DNA from: Euryodendron excelsum | Taxonomy: Eukaryota; Streptophyta; Magnoliopsida; Ericales; Pentaphylacaceae | Direction: 5' to 3' | Assembly: GCA_033060915.1 (NCBI GenBank) | Contig: CM065379.1 | Location: forward strand, 21,937,001-22,001,000 | DNA length: 64,000 bases | Part shown: one piece after another, positions 1-11,830 of the stretch | How positions within the stretch are numbered: position 1 is the first letter of the stretch | Layout of the letters: each line of letters begins with the position of its first letter | Position numbers and translations under genes: made by a program | Notes under the pieces: model-generated | The model's database searches: none | Told to the model about the DNA's origin: nothing | Seen by the model: only the letters and a program-made list of their open reading frames with translations

Positions 1-760
1 AAGAATGCTTCTTATAGTATTCCCGACCTTCTGATACGTTCCTAGAGCATTCCGAGTCAGTTCCGGCAAACTTGACGCAAAATAACCGTTTTGCCCTAGC
101 AAGCTGGTCGCCTTTTCCAACCACACCGGCTATGGGTATCAAACTGGTAGCCTCTCGGTAATGCTCCTTAGAGTATTCCTAGACTTTCACTGACTTTTTG
201 GATCATTCCGAGTCAGTTCTGGCAAACCTAGTGCAAAATAACTATTTTGCCCCTAGTGGGCCGGTCACCTTTTTTTACCACACCGGCTCTGGGTATCAAA
301 CCGGTAGCCTTTGGGAATATTCTAAATAATATTTCCAAATCTCGAGTCTTTTTCTGGGGCATTTGAGTCCATCCCGGTAGTTTTCCGGTCCAATTGACCG
401 TTCTGCCCCTAATGGCCTGGTCAACCCTTCAAACACATCATTTCAGCATCTTTCAAGTCTATTGCCTCTGCAACAATATTCTAAAGGTTCACGTCCCTTT
501 TTGGCCCTCCGGGTCATTCCCGGCCCCTTCAATTCATCCCCGGACTCTTCGAAGTCACTCTTAGTGAAGTCAAGCTAAAAATTGCATGGTAGTCACTAGT
601 ACAGGTGCCTAAATCTTCTAAAGATATGTTGTTTGCCGACCTTAAACATTTTTTAAACTAGTGGCGCCAAGCTAAAAAATGACCTAGCGCCACTCCTAGT
701 GGCGTCAGTGTAATTTTTAGCCTGGTGCCACTGCAGCAGGCGCCAGTGCATTCCTTTCTC

Positions 761-768
761 TATAAATA
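761..768 (+). promoter_or_regulatory. LTR TATA box
   Basis: TATAAATA lies downstream of GGCGCC palindromes and upstream of the AAACCCTA motifs. The same box occurs at the same place in every LTR copy of this family in the window, so it is the likely core promoter of the element. Confidence 0.7.
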
Positions 769-812
769 CAAAGCCTCCTCCAACGTGAAAGAGGTCCGCA
801 AACTCAATCTAA

Positions 813-904
813 AAACCCTACTTTTCAATATACAGAGCTAGTAGCCTCTTTAAAACCTAGTCTCCTTAGGTTTCCAAACCCTAGCCTCCATACACAAACC
901 CTAG
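813..904 (+). promoter_or_regulatory. Telobox-like motif cluster in LTR leader
   Basis: AAACCCTA(G) occurs at 813-820, 876-884 and 896-904, starting about 50 bp downstream of the TATA box. The motif equals the plant telobox known from promoters and leaders of ribosomal-protein and cell-cycle genes. The same cluster recurs near 15215-15270 and, inverted, near 58698-58760. Regulatory use in this element is inference. Confidence 0.5.
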
Positions 905-1379
905 CCTCCTATACACTCACATACACTTCTATACACTTATACACTAGCCTCCAAGCCTCTTTTGAAGACTTGGAGTGCTGCAATCCAAAGTTTTGAAGAT
1001 TGAAGACGAATTCTTGAAGATTAGAGTGAAGACTGAAGCAAGACAAGCAAAGTAAAGCGCACAAAGCTAAGCAAAATAAAGAAGACACAAAGTATGCTTC
1101 TTATTTATGTTTACGCATCTTCTCCCCTTTCTTCTCCCTCCGAACCCACTTGGGTTTTCTTCTATTTTAATCCCCCATCTTTTTCCCCCCTTTCTTGCAT
1201 GCTTGAAATAAGGGAATTCCCGATCCATGTGTAGGATTAGGCTTTTGGAGAGTCACCGTGTCGGGGCTTTCTTTTAGTCTAACCGGAGACCACGTGGGTT
1301 CGGCCCCCTTGATTATATGGTGAAGCCTTAACATTGTATATTCACGACCCCAATTTGCATTGTGCATATCATGATCTCT

Positions 1380-3480
1380 CATTCCTCCAAAATTTGTTTC
1401 AAATTCGTTTTCAAAGCTTGCATTAACATCGTTTTCAAACTTGCATCGAAATCCTCTTTTTCAAAACTTGTTTTCAAAATCACAGTCCTAGGGTGATTCT
1501 AGTCTTTCCATGGCTAGGGTTGCTTTAGGAAAGTGTTACATTTAAAGTGGCCAATATGGTCCATATTTTTAAATCCTTGTTGTTTTCAAAAACCACTTTC
1601 TTAAAGTGGTTCTAGCATTCTTATGGTTAGAATCACTTTAGGAAAGTGAGACATTTTCATACTTTCCCAAAAACTCTCTTTTCAAATCCCTCCTTTTAAA
1701 AACCTCTTTTTCAACATACTTTCTAAAAACGCTCTCAAATCTCCTTCAAATCTCCTTTCCAAAATTGTTTTCAAAAGTTCCCTCCAAAAATCTATTTTCC
1801 AAAAACTCCTTTTCAACTCCTTTCCAAAACACTCTCTTCAAAATTCCTTTCCTAAAAACACTCCCTAGGTTCCCTTTTTAGAAAACTCTCTCTAATCTCC
1901 TTTCCAAAAATCTCTCTTTTCAAAAACTCTCTCTTTTCAAAAATTCACTTTCTAAAAACTCCTCTCTAGGATTTCTTTCTCAAAAATCTCCCTTTCTAAA
2001 ATACTCACTTTTCAAAAATCCCTTTTTTTGGTGTCCAAGTCAAACCCTAGAACCCACGATTAGGCAACCCTAATTTTCCTCCCCAAAAACATTTTTTCGA
2101 ATTCCTTATTTTGGCTTCAAACCCTAGGTTTCCAAAACCTCTTGTTTTCTACATCAAAATTATATATATTTCCAAAACCTATTTTCTACATCAAAACTAT
2201 AGTTTTCCAAATCTAAGGTTTCTAAAACTTCCCTTTCCAAATCCATGCCAAATCCAATATTCCCCTTTAGAAAACCAAATCCAATCTCCCGTTTTGGAAA
2301 CTAGATCCAATCCTCCGTTTTTGGAAACAAAATCAAAACAATTCTTTTTAGAAACAAAATCCAATCTTTGTTTTAGAAAATAGGAATCTCAATCCTTCCA
2401 AACCCAAATCTTTCCTAATTCAAATCCTTCCTAATCTCCTACTTTCCTAAACCTTAAGTTTCCAAAACTTACACTTCTAAATCTTTCCTTAAATTTTAAA
2501 CTTCCAAATCCTTCTTAATCTAAACTTTCCCTAATTTCAACCCTTTCCTAATTCCATCCCTTTCCAAATCTAAATCTTCAAATCTTTCTTAAATTCAAAT
2601 CTTTCCAAAACTCTAAACTTTCTTAAATTTAAATCTTTCAAAAATTCTAAACTTCCTAAATTTCAAATCTTTCCAAATCCAAAACTTTCTAAATTTGAAA
2701 CTTTCTTAAATCTAAAACTTTCCAACTTTCAAAACTTCCCTATTTCAAAACATTCTAAATTCGAAACTTTCCAATTTCAATACTTTCTTAAAACGAAACC
2801 TTTCCCAATTTCAAAACTTTCCTAATTCGATAACTTTCCTAAAACAAAATTTTTCAAAAATGACACTTTTCTATTTTGGAACTTTCCTAAATCGAAACTT
2901 TCTTAATTCGAACCCTTCCTAAATCCAATCTTTCTTCAATCTTCCAAGTCCAACATTTGAGTCAAGTCTTTCTTAACCTCGAGTCCTTCCTAAATCCTAT
3001 CTTCCTAAGTCTAGGTTTCCTAAATCTCAACCTTTCCAAAACAATTCCAAATCCCTCTTCTAATTTCTATCTTTCCAAATCAATTTCTTAATCCTTCAAT
3101 TCCAATTTCCAATCCTATATTATAAATTTAAATCAAATCCAAATTCCAATTCAATTTCTTTTTCCAATCAAACCTTCTATTTTCTATCGGACTCTTGTCC
3201 CAACTACAACTGACCTGATTCCTCCAAAAGGATACGTAGGCAACCCTCATGGGTGCAGTCACAACTTTTTCAAACTTCTATTTCCACAACTTTTTCGAAT
3301 TTTCAATTTTAAATTTCTATTTTCAAATCTCTATTTCCAGTTTCTAAGCTTTCCAATTTCAAATCTATCTTTTTGAATCTCTTTTCTAAAATCAAATCAA
3401 TTTCTCTTCAATTCTTCTTTTCCAAATCTATTTTCCAACTCTCTTTTCTTGCACTTGCATATCATGCATCATGTCTTTTC
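1380..3480. repeat. Long pyrimidine-rich low-complexity tract in LTR
   Basis: About 2 kb consists of loosely repeated blocks of roughly 10-12 bases on the pattern CTTTCCWAAWTC, strongly pyrimidine-biased on the plus strand. It contains no credible gene; short open frames inside it are Phe/Ser/Pro-rich artefacts. The equivalent tract occurs in each long LTR, and as a purine-rich tract where the LTR is inverted. Confidence 0.7.
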
Positions 3481-3995
3481 AAAATTGTTTTCTAAAGTGA
3501 TTAGGATTGGACATTTGTTAGTTGAAAACTCTCATAGGTGAATCTAGGGTAAATAGATATGTAGGTACCGCAAGGGCGGGGTAAGGTGATGGCTTAGTGC
3601 ATTTTCCCCACACGTAACCAACCTCCGAACCTAGAATCACTATTTTGAAAGACCAAAATGGAGTTTATTTTTGAAAAAGGGCTTAAATGTTTCTCAAACG
3701 TTGCCAAACAACCTGTTTTCTTAAAAACCCTCTCTAAAGGTAGTATTTTCAAAAATCATTTTCAAAAGCCCTAAGTGTAGTCTTCAGATTATGCTTAGTT
3801 TTTAGGTGACCTAACTCACCTTAATTAAGTTAGATGACGACTCCAAATGTTTTTCAAAAGCCCTTTATTCAAATCAATTTTCAATTCAAACATAGTCGCA
3901 CTCATTCTTCTAAGAGGGTGAGTTCTAACGAGAGAGTACAATATTTTTCCCGCTTGTGTGTGTATTCCTCGAGTGCGAAAAATCTAGGCACGACA

Positions 3996-6745
3996 AGAAG
4001 GAAACCTAGGGAGTGTTTTTAGAAAGGGAATTTTGAGGAGGGTGTTTTGGAAAGGAGTTTTTAGGAAAGTGAGTTTTGTGAAAGGAAGTTTTAGAAAAAC
4101 AACTTTGAAAAGGAATTCTAAAAAGGAGGTCGGAGAGAATTTTTAGAAAATATGTTGAAAGAGAGATTTTTAGAAGGAGAGATTTGAAAAGAAGAGTTTT
4201 TAGAAAATATAAAAAATATCTTATTTTCCTAAAGCGATTCTAACCATAAGAAGATTAGAACCACTTTAAGATAGTGGTTTTGAAAACAACAAAGGTTTTC
4301 AAAATATGGACCATATTGGCCACTTTAAATGTAATACTTTCCCAAAGCAACCATAGCCACGAAAAGGCTAGAATCACCTTAGGATTGTGATTTTGAAAAC
4401 AAGCTTTGAAAAAGAAGATTTTGATGCAAGTTTTGAAAACAAGTTTAATGCAAGCTTTTGAAAACGAGTTTGAAAATGAATTTTGAAAGAATGCAAGATC
4501 ATGATATGTACAATGCAAATTGGAGTCATGAACATACAAGGTTAAGGCTTCACCACATAATCAAGGGGGCCAAACCCACGTGGTCTCCGGTTAGACTAAA
4601 AGAAAGCCCTATACACGATAACTCTCCAATAGCCTAATCCTATACATGGACCGGGAATTCCCTTATTTCAAGCATGCAAGAAGAAGGGGAAGAAGATGGG
4701 AGATTAAAATAGAAGAAAACCCAAGTGGGTTAGGAGAGAGAAGAGAGAGGGGAAGATTCGTAAACGTAAATAAGAAACCTATCTTGTATCTTCTTTATTT
4801 TGCTTAACTTTGCACGTTTTGCTTTGCTTGTCTTGCTTCGGTCTTCACTTCAGTCTTCAAGAGTTTATCTTCGATCTTCAAAGCTTTATAGTTGTAGCAA
4901 TCCAAGTCTTCAATGGAGGGTTTGAGGCTAGTGTATGAGTATATGAGAGCGTATGAGTGTATAGGAGGCTAGGGTTTGTGTATGGAGGCTAGGGTTTGGG
5001 AAAACCTAAGGAGACTAGGGTTTAGAGAGGCTATGAGCTCTGTATATCAAAAAGTAGGGTTTTTAGACTGAGTTTGTGAACCTCTTTCACGTTGGAGGAG
5101 GCTCTGTATTTATAGACAAGGGAATGACCTGGCACCTATTGCAGTGGCGCTAGGCCAAAAATGCTTCGAGCCACTAGGAGTGGCGCCTGGCCAAATATTG
5201 GCTTTGCGCCACTACTAGTGGCACCAACCACTTAGAAAAGTTTTAAGGTCGGCAAGCAACGTATCTTGAGAAGATTTGGGCACCTGTACTAGTGACTACC
5301 ATGTAATTTTTAGCCTGACTTCACTAGGAGTGACTCCGAAAGGTCCGGAAAGCATTTAAAGGATTGGGAATGGCCTGAAAGGCCAGAAAAGGGCAGGAAC
5401 CCTTAGAACAGGGTTCCGGAGGTATTGGGCTTGAAAAATGATGAGAAGAATTGTCGAAAGAGCTGACTAAGCCATTAGGGGCAAAACGGTCAACTGGATC
5501 GGAAAGCTGCCGGGACGAACTCAGAATGTCCCAGAAGAAGATTCAAGATTTAAAAACATTATTTAGAATGTTCCCAAAGGTTACCGGTTCGATACCCAGA
5601 GTCGGTGTGGTCGGAAAAGGTGACCGGCCCACTAGGGGCAAAACGGTCATTTTGTACCGGGTTTGCCAAAACTAACTCGGAATGATTCGAAAAGATAAAG
5701 GAAGGTCGGGAATGCTATAAAAAGCATTCTCGGAAGGTTACCGGTTTGATACCCAGAGCCGGCGTGGTCCCTGGGTGTTCGGATGCCTAGGGGCAAAATG
5801 GTCATCTTGACTGGAAAGTCTCAAAATTGGCCCAAAACTGACTAGAAGGCACCTAATCATGCCAGATTGCTTTTAAGACAAACTTGGAAAGATGGACTTA
5901 CTATTCTGAGGACTTAGGTATTATCTTGAGAAATGTGTCGAAAAATGACCCTATGGGCAGTTTGGTCATTTTTCACCGAAGTGAACTAGCAGGCACTGGT
6001 GTTGACTTGGGTTTTGAGTGTTTCTACCACTCTGACAATGATCTCGTGATACAGGGGTTTGTTGGCAATTCCCTATATTGACCTGCTTGTGAGAATTTTC
6101 GCTACTCTAACGGTTGTGATGTTTATGAGTACTTCCGCTACTCTGACAGTTCGCAATCATTCACGAGACTGCATGATCTCGAGAAGCTGCTGAAGGGACT
6201 TAGCGCCTGAGAAGTCAACTTTCTCCGAAGGCATGCTGAAACGGACATTTCTGCATTGGCGGGCTAGCAGGCGCCAAAGGTAGACCGTTCTACCATCTAG
6301 GGGCATCTAAGGGACTTGGGGTCTTGTCCCGGTTGAAAGGTTTAAAGGGACTTACCGTTCTGAAGAAACTTTTTCCGAAAAATGTGCCAGATTAGATAGA
6401 CTTACCGTCTCGAGGAATCAGCTTTCTCGAGAGAAAGCTGAGATTGGAATTGAAAAAGGGGTTGGAAAGAGGACTTACCGTCTTCGGAAAGATGCGCCTA
6501 TTGGAATATGGAAAGGGAACTTACCGTCTTCGGAAAGACGTGCCTGATTTGGAATTAGACCGAACAATGCCCCTAAGAGCATTTTGGTCATTTTGCCTCT
6601 ATTTGGACCTGATGGGCTCGCGAAGCGATGGATAGACGGGATTAGATTTGGAAAGTTGATTTGACTCAAAATATGTCTGCATTGACTTGAAAACAAGTCT
6701 GGACGGACTGTGGACCACCAAGCGGTCAAAAATGAGGTGCTTACA
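3996..6745 (-). mobile_element. Inverted Tat/Ogre-like LTR fragment
   Basis: Read on the minus strand, this starts at 6745 with TGTAAGC, the same 5' terminus as the other LTRs. It runs through a short version of the 81-bp repeat, the GGTTTGATACCC repeats, GGCGCC-like motifs and a TATA box, then into the purine-rich tract, where it breaks at 3996. It holds about half of a full LTR. The break lies exactly at the terminus of the plus-strand LTR, so the plus LTR probably inserted into this one, with the other half beyond the left edge of the window. Confidence 0.75.
5107..5114 (-). promoter_or_regulatory. LTR TATA box (inverted copy)
   Basis: TATTTATA on the plus strand reads TATAAATA on the minus strand, at the position equivalent to the TATA box of the other LTR copies. 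Confidence 0.6.
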
Positions 6746-7198
6746 GCAACCAATCAGTAAGGTCTCTCAGCGACCTCCTCGACTTCAAATCCAAAGGAGG
6801 CGAATCCAAAGACTCAAGAGTGGTTTAGGATTTCATGTGTAAAATTAGATAGGTGGAAGCCTAAAGAAAAATTTTCCCTTTCCCCCTATTAAAGTGTATG
6901 TTGCCTCTTTTATATTTTAAACCTAGAAGTTCAATGTACCCCTTTTCCGTGAATGAATGAATGTAAGGATGAGTATAGATGCTTGATCAATGGTAAGGTG
7001 CTTGCATACAGGGGTAGACCCCCTATCTCCAAAAGTGAGCCAATACATCATGATTAGTTGCCATATCGAGTAGGGGCATCCTTAAGGTATGCATTGTATA
7101 AAAATTTGTCAAAATAAGACATTGACTTTTTCCTTTTACTAGTTTTAGGTTCCTTTTCTCGTACCCCATCGTTACAGACCGAAAGCTAAGGAACACTC

Positions 7199-8470
7199 AT
7201 GGAGTCACTCAGACTTAACGCCTTAACTCTGGTATTAGCGAAAGCAAGAGCACTCAAACATAGGATAACTAAAATGGAAGGCATGCTCTCTTCACTCTTA
7301 TCCCATACAGGAACTACAACGCATGAGCAGGCAGAGTCCTCACAAGCCCAAACCCATGAGGAGCGAAAAAGGATGAAGAAGGAAGACAAAGATTATACCC
7401 CGACCATTGCTTACCAATAACCTCCCCAGGCCAAGGGCCTTGTTTCGACACCCTGCAAGCCGACCTCTAACCAAACCCTTGAATTATATAATCTCTCTTA
7501 CTAACACTAGTCCCATCCATTTAGCCCTAACACTGAAAATTGTCCCACTTTAAAACATAAAACCTGAAGCCCTTTCAATTCCTAAACCACCGACTTAATA
7601 GTCATTACACTAAAACTTGATCCCCGACCTCCAAGGACATCTAGGACACATAGGCGAATGAGCAAAAAAGATCGAGTTTTCACTAAACTCGCTTGCACGC
7701 AAACCACAACTTACTTCGGTCTCCTAGCCGCGCGATATTTGAAACCTATACCCCATTGACCTCAGCCTAATCCTCTGCCACCTCACTTTAACCCAAAAGC
7801 ATATTGTGAAAACCATTCAGGCAGCTAAGGACACGATAGTGAAGACTATTAGACTCTCAAGCATAAAATTCAAGACCTGATAGATAACAAGATCATCGAC
7901 TTATGACCATTGAATCCTCCTTCGAATGCTACTACAGACCCTCTACTAGACCACGCCGTCAATGTCATCACGAAGTTTGGAGATGACGAGGTTTGGTTCG
8001 CCACATACCAAGAGATATATTACGAGGATGGGGAGGAAATGAAATGTGGAGATGAGGAACAGTGTCAGGCCTGGTCTTAGTGCAACCCCAATAAAGTGTC
8101 GGTCCCCAAAGATGAACTCGTAAATGAATCTGCCGAGAAGGTTGACTAGGAGCCATTCAAACTCAGTGATAAGAACTCGCCGCTATACACACCTAAGGAA
8201 CACCGGGGCACGACCGAGAGCCAGAGCAAAAAAGCCCGAGCTCGGGTCAAGTCTATTAAGCTGGAAGAACACAAGCTACCCAATTGGTTCATTGAAGAAA
8301 CTAAGGAGCTAATAGAGGAAGGTAAAAGGGTCAAGGAAGCTAACAATTACATTATCATTGCCAATTCACTTAGAGCCCTGGGAGAAACCTCTACATTTCT
8401 TGTCGTGGCCAAGGATCCCAACCATGAATGGAGCATCGAGGAGATAAGCATCATCCCAAAACCTAACTAG
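7199..8470 (+). pseudogene. Decayed gag of a Tat/Ogre-like retrotransposon
   Basis: A 73-codon open start (MESLRLNAL...) opens at 7199. After several stops and frame changes, a recognisable gag C-terminal block lies at about 7799-7960. It contains a zinc-knuckle-like segment (YCENH...GHDSEDY) followed by the conserved stretch KHKIQDLIDNKIIDL and the NPPSNATTDPLLDHAVNVI tail. That combination is characteristic of Tat/Ogre gag proteins, which package element RNA. Further downstream, a partly open stretch to about 8470 reads ETKELIEEGKRVKEANNY and then WSIEEISIIPKPN before a stop. There is no protease signature and no pol after it. In-frame stops and shifts make it non-functional. The assignment rests on motif recognition by eye. 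Confidence 0.6.
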
Positions 8471-10139
8471 ATGATTCCTCTTTCAAAGGTGCACAAGAAA
8501 GGGGTGTTATTGCTCACTTTCTTCCTATCTCTTTTACTTTCTGTCCTTAAGTTAAATGTTTGCACTTTCATTCTAAAAGAACTCCATGTTTTTCATTTAA
8601 TAGCGAAGTATTAATTTATGTTACTATATTACATTACTGTCATCTTAAATGTCTTTTGTGAATAGTGAATGCATCCTACATAAAGGACATGGTTTATCTT
8701 ATTAAAGGCCTGACTTGAAGGGGTGATGGCCTGAGTTAACCACTCACCAAATGATTAATTTTCTAAAGAGAGAGAGTGTAAGGATAAGTGAGGTAACTAC
8801 CCCAAAGGCAACACTTACAAGACACCGAAGCTAAGCGATGTGTGGCCAGACTATCAAGGTGAAGAGGAGTCATCTTTCATTTCCCCATATAAAAGAAAAA
8901 TGTATTTATATCCGCTTTGCTTAGCCCCTAGAGCCTCGTAAGGAGTGAAATATTCCTTGTCAACTCTGATCTAAGACCGTCCCCCTACACTGGGGTAGAC
9001 AATAATCGAGAACTCTAGGAATAGTATCCATCCTTTATCATGCTAGGGTAGCAATAAAGGCTCTAAGGATCAAGTAATCTAGTTCAAAGTGAAGGGAGGC
9101 CCTCATTTTATTTCTCATACAGTCAGAAGCAACCCTTTGCAAAACCCGTTGAGCCATTTATCTTTTTTGAGAAAACTCCAACCTAAGAATCACAGCCCGC
9201 ATTGGATTAGATTGAATTGTTAAAGAAAAGGTCTAAGTAAAAAGGGTTGTAGAATTATTCATTTCATAAAAGGAAAGAAAATGGATGAAAAGAAAAAAGA
9301 AAAGCAAAGAAAAAGAGTTGCTAAGGGTCAGAAAGCCATAAAAAAATATCTAAGAAAAAGCTTGAAGAAAACCATAATTGAGCCATTTTGAAAAGCATAA
9401 TAAAAAGGCTGAAAGAGAAGAGAGTCATGTTTATCCAAAAAGCATATAGAAAGGGCGAAAGAAAAGAGTCATTTTTACCCTGAGAAGTATGTAGTAAAAG
9501 CAAGAAGGAAATTTAAAGGTGATCTCAGGTGATAAAGAAGCTCAGTAGAAATAATAGGTTCGAGCCTTTACCCTTTCTTGCAAAAACCCAAAATCGTGGC
9601 CTACATTACAACCCGATTGAAGTCTACTCTGATTGAAAATGGATTGTTTGATCTAAATGAGCTAGACACACTGCCAAAGCTAAAAAATGATGCTAACCCT
9701 AGTAGAAAAAATAGTCAAGGATGGTGTGGATCTAAACCCGGCTAAAAGTAACATCGATGCACATGCATTTGATCATATACTTAGCTGCGTAAACTATAAA
9801 TATTTGTGCCTGTTCGTGCATTTAACTACCTAAATCATAAACATCCATCTTTGTACAAAATTTTAAAAAATAAAATTGTCTAACATAAATACATCTCAAG
9901 GATAGGGGCAAAAGAATATCAGAGTCTACAGCAAGGGGCATCTGTCAAAGGTCAAAATCAATATCCTCCGAATCGAAATCTCCGAAACCCAGCACAAGAG
10001 GAGGAGAATAACTACTCGAAGCACCAGCATCCTACAAAAAAGACAAAACCGGATTCAGCAAGGTGAAGGAATAACTAAACAATAGCAGAGCAAAAAGAAG
10101 AAGGATAGAAACGATAACATACCTTGCCACCTCATATCT
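8471..10139 (+). other. Non-coding stretch replacing pol
   Basis: No gene can be supported here. The sequence is moderately AT-rich. The stretch near 9560-9650 resembles sequence that follows pol in related elements. This is where the reverse transcriptase to integrase block of a complete element would be expected, so a large internal deletion is the simplest reading. Confidence 0.4.
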
Positions 10140-11830
10140 TGGCTAACCAGGCCATCAAGGAAGCCACCTCTGCCTGGTACTGATCCCGTTCCATCTGGTA
10201 CTGGTCCCTCTGGTCTCTCACTGCGATTAACTCAACCTAGGGCACGTATCCCCTGGTGCAGCGCCACAAGTCAACCACTTCCTAGCCAACAACATATCCG
10301 CCGACTACTACCTCAAACCAGGTGCAAGCATTGACAGAATGAGCCCCAAAATGTGCAGCATAGTCTGTATCCAGAGGAAGCAGGAAACCAGCACCCGACT
10401 AGCCCTCCTAATAAGGAATAGGAACTCCCTCCACCAAGGCTCCAAACATGTACTCTAGTGGATCTCCTACTAACCAGAAGTCCTCATGAAACTGACGCCA
10501 ATGTTGATCTCCTAGGTAGGACTCCCAAGAATCATCGTTGAGAAAGGAAGCCCTCAATAGAGACAACGGGACCAAGTACGGCACCATCTGATAATGAACT
10601 GATCCAATGAAGGGCTGCCAAGTCATGTCCCACGCCTCAATGAGCTCTAGGTTAGCCCGAAGCGTCACAAAATTAATGATCTTTGATCACTGGGCTACCC
10701 GGTCCTGAGCCCACCTCAAAGCATGAGGATAAAGGTCATCCTCAATAACTGCAAGGCGATGAACAGGCAGGTACTCGTAGCTCCACCAGACAAGAAAAGG
10801 CCAGAAACCAGTCATGCTACCCCAATGAGAAGAAGTCCGGACCTGCATCGATCATATGAAGCAACCAAAGGAGAAGGACCCCCAATCCAGCTCAAACAAA
10901 GCCCCAAGACCAGTTACTATGCTCACCAACCGAAAAGGCACGAGCCACTTATTGTTGTTGCAGAAGCAACTGAAGATGATATACAAAACAAGTAGTCGCC
11001 TCATGATGTCTCGCCGGGCAGGTGGTGGCTTAACAGAAAAGGTACTATCATCCCAACTAAGCTAGGAGACTGGGAAGGTAGAATGCTCAAGAGGGGACAA
11101 GTCCAGTAAAATGCATGCGTCAGCACTACTAACTGACTACAAGGTGATCTGCCGACCGACGAAGGAAAGCCCTGTGATGATCGCCCAGTCCAACGGAGTG
11201 GGTCCCAACTCGAAGACAACAAAATGGAAGGTCCCGGTCTCTCCGAACCACCTCTCAATAAGTGCCAACATAAGATGTGTGTTCAAGCGCTTAACTTGTA
11301 ATCCCATGAAAGGCCCAAACCCAATCTCAGCCAAGAAAACACGATAAGATGGAGCCGCCCGCTGTATGGTCACAAAGACCTGATGAACAGCCCCTCTGAA
11401 AGCTGTGTGTAACCGCGGAGGGGGAAAATGTTGTCTAGAATACACACTGGGATGATAGGCAAGATCCCCCATTGGTGGAATGTTTGGTACCTCCAAGTCG
11501 CCTAACTTAGCGTCTGTTTGTCTATGCCGAATGGAGGCTCTCCCGTAGTCGGTCACCTGATCACCAAGGCCTGGCACCTAGTCATCAACACCTATCTCCT
11601 CCTCGAAAGCTACCTCAATCAGAGGGAAGGGGTCGACTGGTGGTCTACTTCCCCGGCCGCTTTAGCTAGAAGATGCATGTCCAGTAGATCACCAACTACC
11701 TCTGGATCGACTGGAACTGCTGACAGAATCTGTACGGGCCACCTTCCCAGAATGGCATCACCTCTCAGAACTGTCATCGCCTGCATCTACCATTCTAAAA
11801 AGGTAAGCCAAGGTAAGAGGTGTTAATGTA
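10140..11830 (-). pseudogene. Antisense plant mobile domain (PMD) pseudogene
   Basis: On the minus strand three conserved blocks survive. The best is a 146-codon open stretch (11577-11137) with FLAEIGFGPFMGLQ, then LIERWFGETGTFHF and GPTPLDWAIITGLSFVGR. This is the N-terminal signature of the plant mobile domain, also annotated as serine/threonine phosphatase 7 long form or MAIN-like. A second open stretch (10668-10408) includes LIEAWDMTWQPF and a hydrophobic SVHYQMVPYLVPLSLL segment. A third block near 10140-10240 reads as a charged heptad-like tail with repeated RDQYQ units. Stops and frame changes separate the blocks. PMD proteins occur both as host genes and inside transposable elements; here it is antisense to the gag and just upstream of the 3' LTR. 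The protein's biochemical function is not established. Confidence 0.6.

Larger units (their letters stand above)
1..3995 (+). mobile_element. Tat/Ogre-like long LTR, 5' end outside window
   Basis: This is the right-hand part of a very long LTR read on the plus strand. It aligns by eye, block for block, with the LTR at 13596-18420, whose first ~960 bp are missing here. Shared landmarks in order are the paired 157-bp repeats with a GGGTATCAAAC core, GGCGCC palindromes, a TATAAATA box, AAACCCTAG motifs, a ~2-kb pyrimidine-rich tract, a conserved block near 3560-3620 (GTAGGTACCGCAAGGGCG and CACACGTAACC), a TGACGACTCC motif near 3833, and a terminus ending CACGACA. The CACGTAACC and GGCGACTCC blocks near the 3' end are features I associate with Tat/Ogre LTRs. 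No internal region follows; the sequence passes straight into an inverted LTR. Confidence 0.8.

Noticed and set aside
876..904. Telomeric repeat tract
   Set aside because: AAACCCTAG occurs as isolated motifs separated by unrelated sequence and recurs in every LTR copy, so it is not an interstitial telomere array.
2111..2383. 90-codon open frame rich in Phe, Pro, Asn and Leu
   Set aside because: It sits in the pyrimidine-rich quasi-repeat of the LTR, and similar frames arise in other copies by composition alone.
11111..11826. Plus-strand open frames of 78-102 codons
   Set aside because: They mirror the antisense PMD blocks on the minus strand and show no domain of their own.
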